Positions 10,640 through 15,000 of a stretch of DNA of 15,000 nucleotides are shown in pieces. Numbering within the stretch: the stretch's first letter is position 1; every line of letters starts with the position of its first letter. The notes under the pieces were generated by a model, which had not been told where the DNA came from, ran no database searches, and worked only from the letters and a program-made list of their open reading frames with translations. The DNA is from Bolinopsis microptera (taxonomy: Eukaryota; Ctenophora; Tentaculata; Lobata; Bolinopsidae), in NCBI RefSeq assembly GCF_026151205.1, contig NC_087081.1, positions 13,662,340-13,677,339 of the forward strand. Reading direction: 5' to 3'. The translations under genes and the position numbers were made by a program.

Positions 10640-11540
10640 TAAAGAATGTATATATTCTACTCGACATCAACAATTTAGATTTTCATGTCAGTGTTTTGCT
10701 GTACTTAGAATCAACTGAAACCACTGAAGGGACTGAAATAAGCAGAATTCATCAACGGCATCACATAAATAAATGTGTACACGGTTCAGTCAATATTTCA
10801 TTAATCCCATTAATCAAGAGGTGATATCAAAAAAGTCATCATCTTTTAATATCATAACGCTCATAGCGGCCAGAAGCAGATACCCAGACCCACACAATTA
10901 CTTTTCCATTAACAATATGCCGACAATATCGAGCTAATGGGTATTCGCTTTTTCCTATGAAGTAGGAGAAAAAGCATGCCCGTCCTCTAATCAAGATTTT
11001 CTTGTAAACAACTGTGGAACAAGAAGGAACGCTTCCTCAGACACAGGAAGCATAAAGAATCGACACCCTGTACCCTATCGGAAATCAGCGACTTCTCTAG
11101 CTCATCAGACGAAGAGAGCTGTTAGCAAAACGAAATTGTTAACAATGTATAATTCTGAATTTTAAGATTTTGTAATAGATAATCCCGATAATCAGTCTCA
11201 TCAATGTCTGCCCTTAATCCATATTCAATCTAATAACTAGCTCTAGAACTAAACAGAGTAGTTATATCTCTTCCTCTGTATCCCCTCAGTGCAATATTAG
11301 TTGTCTTGCTTTTTGAGTGTTGTTTGCAATGCAAGTTCAGCTCAAACGTCAAATGTGAATCAGTGAGCAGGCATATCGGACTAGACCAAGTTGTCTTGAA
11401 CAGTGAGTACACTAGAAGGCTGATATATAACCAAGATTGACTTTATTGTTCTGTCTGAATTTACCCAACTTATTAGCTTGTTGGAACTGTGCCTGAACTT
11501 ATTTTTTGCATTTCAACGGATAATTGACCTTATTTTCTTT
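10640..11540. other. Intergenic; one possible exon-like segment
   Basis: Mostly unremarkable AT-rich DNA. A 44-codon open stretch at 10991-11125 ends in a basic then acidic-serine tail (EISDFSSSSDEESC, stop). That composition could be the C-terminus of a host protein, but no family or splice site is clear. Confidence 0.35.
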
Positions 11541-11775
11541 ACTGTCCATTTTGTCCCTGTCTAATTGTCTCGTTTGTCCCTGTCCTTTTTGTCCATTTTG
11601 TCCATTTTTTCCCTGTATTTTTGTCCATTTTGTCCTTTTTGTCCCCGTTTTTTTGTCTTTTTTGTCTTTTTTGTCCCTATTATCTTTTTTGTCCCTTTTG
11701 TCCCTCTTGTCCCTTTTGTCCCTTTTGTCTTTGTCTTTTTTCAGTTTTTTTTTGTGCAGGGATAAAATGGACAGT
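11541..11775. repeat. TTTTGTCC minisatellite flanked by 19-bp inverted ends, locus 2
   Basis: The left end ACTGTCCATTTTGTCCCTG (11541-11559) and the right end 11757-11775 are inverted copies with one mismatch. Between them lie about 20 variants of a TTTTGTCC(C) unit of 8-9 bp. The long frames through it, rich in DKRDK on the minus strand, follow from the repeat and are not genes. It may be a non-autonomous terminal-inverted-repeat element that carries or has expanded a minisatellite. Confidence 0.8.
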
Positions 11776-11929
11776 GGTAGGCAATTTTGTGACAATCGGT
11801 TAACCTCAACTATTAAAAAAAGTTAAGCAGCTACAAACATGTAAAGATGTAATGTGAATAGCAGCAATGTTTTTGCCATCAAAAATTAAATTGATTTAGA
11901 AAATAATATTTTGGTTTATTTTTTTTCAA

Positions 11930-12298
11930 CATTTTGAAAAGGAGCATACGAAACCCATTTTTAATAGGTTAAAAATTCTTGCGGCTCAAAACTTGTACAA
12001 ATATCACTGTATTTTAGAATTCTCTAAGATTATCAAGTACCACTGCCCATACTCCCTTTATGAGGCTATCAACATTTCAAACCGTGCAACGAGTCTAACA
12101 GTTATTCTTCTAAATAAATCAAATACCTTTTTGTTTAATGCAGCCAAGCTTTGGAACACTGTTCATAAAAAAATTTTAACTTCAAGCAATTGTCTAGAAA
12201 CTTCCATTAACTTGATAAAATTGAGAACGAAAGCACTATTAATACAATCACAGGCTGCTGACTTAAAAGAGACTTGGACTCCAAACAATTTTAAGTTA
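11930..12298 (+). pseudogene. C-terminal fragment of a second CR1/L2-like non-LTR reverse transcriptase, interrupted by the Penelope-like insertion
   Basis: The open frame reads HFEKEHTKPIFNRLKIL, then AAQNLYKYH, and further on FLFNAAKLWNTVHKKI. This is the usual layout of the region after the reverse transcriptase in CR1/L2-like proteins (an LKIL...LYKY block, then an F..A..LWN block). Endonuclease and catalytic reverse transcriptase are absent, so the copy is 5' truncated. The frame is open upstream to 11900. It ends ...TPNNFKL at the insertion point; the visible stop at 12316 lies in inserted DNA. After the right-hand direct repeat the original frame resumes as NFKLQ then stop (14277-14279). 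It belongs to a different family from the element at 14-3316. Confidence 0.75.
12286..12298 (+). repeat. Target-site duplication, left copy
   Basis: CAATTTTAAGTTA here is repeated exactly at 14261-14273, at the two edges of the Penelope-like composite. The first C may belong to the element's right end, which would leave a 12-bp duplication. Confidence 0.75.
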
Positions 12299-12299
12299 T

Positions 12300-12478
12300 A
12301 TCAAATAACGGAGTAGTTCGCTGTTTATTAGTCTGATATCTGGATATTATCCGGTTGGAACCGGATAATATCCAGATATCAGTATTTCAATCATGAGACT
12401 AATAAACAGCGAACTACTCCGTTATTTGATGTTTATTAGTCTCATGATTGAAATACTGATATCTGGATATTATCCGGT
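12300..12478. repeat. Nested palindrome at the left edge of the Penelope-like insertion
   Basis: Three overlapping inverted pairs are exact: 12300-12334 with 12396-12430 (35 bp), 12335-12355 with 12360-12380 (21 bp, 4-nt loop), and 12360-12407 with 12431-12478 (48 bp, 23-nt loop). The 21-bp core is the end sequence of the Penelope-like element, so that end occurs three times within about 150 bp, in alternating orientation. Confidence 0.95.
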
Positions 12479-12844
12479 TGGAAGAGACAAGGACAAGTGA
12501 AACAAGGAAGTTAGGAGTAAGGGCAAATTTTCGGCGTCAACGCCATCTTCAGGCTAAAATTGTTATAAATGTTAGTATATAATAAATGCTTCTATACTAG
12601 TTAAAATGCTAAATTAAAATTACACACACTGAATACAGGTTACATCAAATGGTATTGTACATTACATTGAAAATAGTGATGTACACACGTTTTACACTCT
12701 GTCCAAGTACATAATATCTACTGAACAGCAGGGTCGTGTGCTATTTGTTTAAATTTGTCTTTGAATATGTTGTAAAAGAAATCCCTTAAGCTTCTCGCAC
12801 TCTTCTTTGTTATTGATACTAGGTTTAAATAAATTAATGTAGTA
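12459..12844 (-). repeat. Left arm (3' end of the main Penelope-like copy)
   Basis: Near-identical reverse complement of 13869-14261. Few substitutions are seen; one small length difference is in the CAGTGTGTGT / CAGTGCAAGTGTGTGT stretch. It includes the last ~30 codons of the ORF and the 3' UTR. Confidence 0.93.
12529..12552 (-). ncRNA. Hammerhead-like ribozyme core, left arm
   Basis: On the minus strand: CTGAAGA, T, a perfect GGCG-TTGA-CGCC hairpin, then GAAA. This matches the CUGANGA...GAAA core. Hammerhead motifs are known in the terminal repeats of Penelope-like elements. I could not find a convincing stem III, cleavage site or stem I partner, and there is one extra base before stem II. 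It may be degenerate or a look-alike. Confidence 0.4.
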
Positions 12845-13867
12845 AGCTTCTGTCACTTTACGTTTAATGGTGCTATATAAGTTAATTTCTAAAATATCGA
12901 AGGAAATATCTGGTTCTATGTTATCGTGAAACTCTGAATAATGAGCAGCCAACGCATTATCAGGATAGGTTAAAGGCCTGTTGACTGCTCTTCGATGCTC
13001 TGAAAATCTATCGTGTGCTGTTCTACTCGTTTCCCCTATATATAGCTCTTGACATAATTTACACGTAACTTTGTATATGACACATTTTGGTTTGCAGTCG
13101 TGATTTGTTGTGATGAGTGGACATATGATACAGTTTGGTATGGTGCAGTGTGGTTTGTCGTGTGGTCGTGATGAACATAAGATCTCTGAGAGTTTCTTAC
13201 CTGGTGTGAATATGAATTTGACCGGTAAGTTGTGTGAGAGGGCAAATTGAGTGACTTCTTTGGAAAATGGCTCGTTGATGAATGGTAGAGTGCATGTTAC
13301 GTGGTCGGTATCTTGTATGTTTGATGATGAAGGGTTATGACGTGTTGTAGGTGAGAGAGGGTGAAGTCGTCCTGTTTTGTTTATACGTCGTGGGTCTTGG
13401 TAACCGTTGTTGACCAACAAGTTGTCTACTATCTTCATGGACTCTTCTTTATACTCTGGTGTTGATGAGCAAAAAGCAGCCGTTTTGTAGAAGTTCTTGA
13501 TGGTTGCTACTTTAGTTCCCTCATTGTGGTGGCTGTTGGCGTGCAGTGTGATATTCTTTTTCTGCTTCTTTCTGTAGAATTTGTGGTGTAGTGTTCCCTG
13601 TTCGTCGATCTTTATCTGGGTGTCGAGGAATGGGGTGAAATCCTGACGGCTTTCCGGATAGTCAATTTCCCATTTGAGCAACTGGTCTGGGTCCTCGTTT
13701 GAGATGGACTCCACTATCCTCAGAGCTTCTTCTTTGGAGCTGGCTAGACTCCCGGCATCATCCACGTATCTCCGGTAGAATGAGACGTGTAAATCAGTGT
13801 AAATCGATCTTCTCTCGAACATATATACTCGTACTATCGCTCCTATTGGTGATGGTTGGCACCCCAT
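12749..13867 (-). CDS. Penelope-like element protein, C-terminal part (reverse transcriptase palm + GIY-YIG endonuclease), 5' truncated
   Basis: This encodes the reverse transcriptase and nicking nuclease of a Penelope-like retroelement. The 372 residues begin inside the reverse transcriptase (MGCQPSPIGA at 1-10, equivalent to the usual SPxxA motif) and keep the catalytic YVDD (34-37). A linker follows. Then a cysteine cluster (C241, C246, C249, C258, C262, C269, C272) leads into the GIY-YIG domain: VIYKVTC, then LYIGETSR (275-282), RFSEHR (287-292), and VTEAYYINLFKP (338-349) with the probable catalytic E340. A full protein is roughly twice this length, so the N-terminal fingers are missing. 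The initial Met is an internal residue next to the head-to-head junction at 13868, and no natural start is present. The frame is otherwise intact, suggesting a recent insertion, but the truncated unit is unlikely to move by itself. Confidence 0.9.
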   Translation of the reverse strand: MGCQPSPIGAIVRVYMFERRSIYTDLHVSFYRRYVDDAGSLASSKEEALRIVESISNEDPDQLLKWEIDYPESRQDFTPFLDTQIKIDEQGTLHHKFYRKKQKKNITLHANSHHNEGTKVATIKNFYKTAAFCSSTPEYKEESMKIVDNLLVNNGYQDPRRINKTGRLHPLSPTTRHNPSSSNIQDTDHVTCTLPFINEPFSKEVTQFALSHNLPVKFIFTPGKKLSEILCSSRPHDKPHCTIPNCIICPLITTNHDCKPKCVIYKVTCKLCQELYIGETSRTAHDRFSEHRRAVNRPLTYPDNALAAHYSEFHDNIEPDISFDILEINLYSTIKRKVTEAYYINLFKPSINNKEECEKLKGFLLQHIQRQI

Positions 13868-13868
13868 G

Positions 13869-14261
13869 TACTACATTAATTTATTTAAACCTAGTATCAA
13901 TAACAAAGAAGAGTGCGAGAAGCTTAAGGGATTTCTTTTACAACATATTTAAAGACAAATTTAAACAAATAGCACACGACCCTGCTGTTCAGTAGATATT
14001 ATGTACTTGGACAGAGTGTAAAACGTGTGTACATCACTATTTTCAATGTAATGTACAATACCATTTGATGTAACCTGTATTCAGTGCAAGTGTGTGTAAT
14101 TTTAATTTAGCATTTTAACTAGTATAGAAGCATTTATTATATACTAACATTTATAACAATTTTAGCCTGAAGATAGCGTTGACGCCGAAAATTTGCCCTT
14201 ACTCCTAACTTCCTTGTTTCACTTGTCCTTGTCTCTTCCAACCGGATAATATCCAGATATC
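13869..14261 (+). repeat. Right arm (inverted copy of the Penelope-like 3' end)
   Basis: Plus-strand copy of the element's 3' end, beginning inside the last ~30 codons of the ORF and ending at the target-site duplication. It is the inverted partner of 12459-12844. Confidence 0.93.
14167..14190 (+). ncRNA. Hammerhead-like ribozyme core, right arm
   Basis: Same motif as in the left arm: CTGAAGA, T, AGCG-TTGA-CGCC, GAAA. One base of stem II differs (A for G), leaving an A-C mismatch at its base, so this copy looks weaker than the left one. Confidence 0.35.
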
Positions 14262-14273
14262 AATTTTAAGTTA
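14261..14273 (+). repeat. Target-site duplication, right copy
   Basis: Exact repeat of 12286-12298. Reading on in the interrupted retrotransposon frame gives N-F-K-L-Q and a stop, which restores the expected end of that coding region. Confidence 0.75.
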
Positions 14274-14530
14274 CAGTAATTTAATCTAATTGCAGCGGCA
14301 CATAACATAATTTAAACTATTGCTATCATTATTGTACTACAGACTGAAAATATCTCAGATCTATTTTGGGCGTTTTTAACAACTTGTAGTTGTAATTCTT
14401 AAATATTAGATATCCTAATTTATAACTTTTTAATCAGAGTGAATTAATAATTGATATTTGATAATTTATTTATTTGATAGTTTAGTCTGATATTGATATT
14501 AATATTGATTATATTAATATTGTTATTATT
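14274..14530 (+). pseudogene. 3' end of the second non-LTR retrotransposon fragment, with AT-rich simple-repeat tail
   Basis: This continues the element split by the Penelope-like insertion: CAG and stop, then an AT-rich 3' UTR. It probably ends in a GATATT/TAATATT simple-sequence tract at 14489-14530. Members of the CR1/L2 group often end in short tandem repeats instead of poly(A). The exact end is an inference. Confidence 0.5.
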
Positions 14531-14577
14531 GAATGAAGCTAACTCCAGACATAAATAATACTACTTCTATTAACAAA

Positions 14578-14769
14578 GGGACTTGGAGTATAAACGACCA
14601 ATTTTGCATAATTGTCTTTCCAACCAAGAATTCAGGAGGCAAGGGTGGGTGCGTAAACTTTATGGTCTGCACTCTCAGTATCTCCTGTATCACCCTGGAT
14701 TCATTTCGACGTAATTTTGGTAAAAGTATACATATACTTTCTGGTCACTCTCTTGCTACTCCAAGTCCC
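14578..14769. mobile_element. MITE-like unit with 13-bp terminal inverted repeats
   Basis: GGGACTTGGAGTA (14578-14590) and its exact reverse complement (14757-14769) bound 192 bp. A GACCA motif lies just inside each end. The 84-codon open frame across it has no recognisable product. No clear target-site duplication was found, so this is a candidate only. Confidence 0.45.
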
Positions 14770-14847
14770 CTAAGATATATGGTCTAAAGTTTGCACTAGT
14801 TATATTTATAAAATATGTTTTTGTCTGCTTTAACTGATACTAAATAA

Positions 14848-14881
14848 AATTGTTGTTTTCTTGAAATTGTTGTTTTCTTGA
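14848..14881 (+). repeat. 17-bp tandem duplication
   Basis: AATTGTTGTTTTCTTGA occurs twice in direct succession. Confidence 0.9.
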
Positions 14882-14944
14882 AATGGGGTATGTCATCGTC
14901 ATGTGAATGTTTGCAGTTTTCCAGACATTGATTGGGGTGTCTAC

Positions 14945-15000
14945 TGTCTAATGATCAATTTAATGTCTAGTGGTCAAGTTTGATGTGTCTAGTGGTCAAG
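14945..15000 (+). repeat. Minisatellite, truncated by the window end
   Basis: Tandem units start at 14945, 14964 and 14986 with the form TGTCTAGTGGTCAAGTTTGA (19-22 bp). The last unit runs off the window, so the length of the array is unknown. Confidence 0.75.

Larger units (their letters stand above)
12299..14261 (-). mobile_element. Penelope-like element composite: 5'-truncated copy joined head to head to a copy of its own 3' end
   Basis: The minus-strand copy has its coding part at 13867-12749 and its 3' end at 12844-12459. A second 3' end of about 390 bp (13869-14261) lies on the plus strand as a near-identical inverted copy that still encodes INLFKPSINNKEECEKLKGF. The junction is at 13868/13869. 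In the right copy a codon near the end is changed to a stop (QHI then stop, against QHIQRQI). Because the outer edges carry one 13-bp direct repeat, the whole unit seems to have inserted as one event. Inverted and partly tandem copies are known for Penelope-like elements. Confidence 0.8.

Noticed and set aside
11499-11826. Lysine/aspartate-rich or phenylalanine/leucine-rich ORFs across the TTTTGTCC array
   Set aside because: Open frames arise from the 8-9 bp repeat on both strands; no independent evidence of coding.
13699-13995. 98-codon plus-strand ORF
   Set aside because: It runs antisense through the Penelope-like gene, crosses the head-to-head junction and ends in the inverted arm; only the last part reflects a real element frame.
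12459-14261. Terminal inverted repeats of a DNA transposon
   Set aside because: The arms contain the 3' coding end of a Penelope-like reverse transcriptase/GIY-YIG gene, and no transposase is present, so they are two inverted retroelement ends.
14533-14787. 84-codon ORF
   Set aside because: It coincides with the MITE-like unit and has no recognisable protein features.

Overview
The window looks like repeat-rich, AT-rich nuclear DNA of an invertebrate animal. It holds an APE-type non-LTR retrotransposon, a GIY-YIG Penelope-like element, a possible metazoan-type transporter exon, long simple repeats and several fold-back elements. There is no prokaryotic operon structure, no CRISPR array and no recognisable RNA gene. 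A sponge, cnidarian or other marine invertebrate would fit, but the sequence alone does not fix the phylum.

Layout. 1-3733: the 3' part of a CR1/L2/Jockey-like retrotransposon. It has one uninterrupted 1100-codon ORF (endonuclease plus reverse transcriptase), a 3' UTR and a short A tail. 3734-4460: no gene seen. 4464-4580: a short minisatellite. 4623-4792 and 8442-8628: two copies of a dispersed repeat on either side of a possible host locus. In that locus, 5546-5660 carries a palindromic MARE/CRE cluster and a TATA-like box, 5760-6431 encodes a six-helix major-facilitator segment that resembles the second half of a monocarboxylate transporter, and 6496-6754 is a very long (GA)n tract. 8983-11775 is non-coding and full of inverted repeats: a perfect palindrome, a 295-bp fold-back, a recurring GTTAACCTCA motif, and two loci built from TTTTGTCC-type repeats with matching inverted ends.

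11930-14530 is a nested insertion. The C-terminal tail of a second non-LTR element (11930-12298, resuming at 14274) is split by a Penelope-like composite (12299-14260 or 14261). The composite contains a long 5'-truncated copy on the minus strand, ending in YVDD reverse transcriptase and a GIY-YIG nuclease, joined head to head to a ~390-bp copy of its own 3' end on the plus strand. A 13-bp direct repeat at both edges looks like a single target-site duplication, so both outer ends of the composite are element 3' ends. Each arm carries a hammerhead-like core (CTGAAGA, hairpin, GAAA). The left edge also has a nested palindrome built from repeated element-end sequence.

The remainder (14531-15000) holds a MITE-like inverted-repeat unit and the start of a minisatellite that runs off the window. 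The genes do not form a pathway. The main interest is in retroelement structure: the 2A-like NPGP after hydrophobic segments, the head-to-head Penelope unit, and the nested palindrome. The MARE-bearing putative promoter in front of a half-length transporter ORF is the other point of interest.
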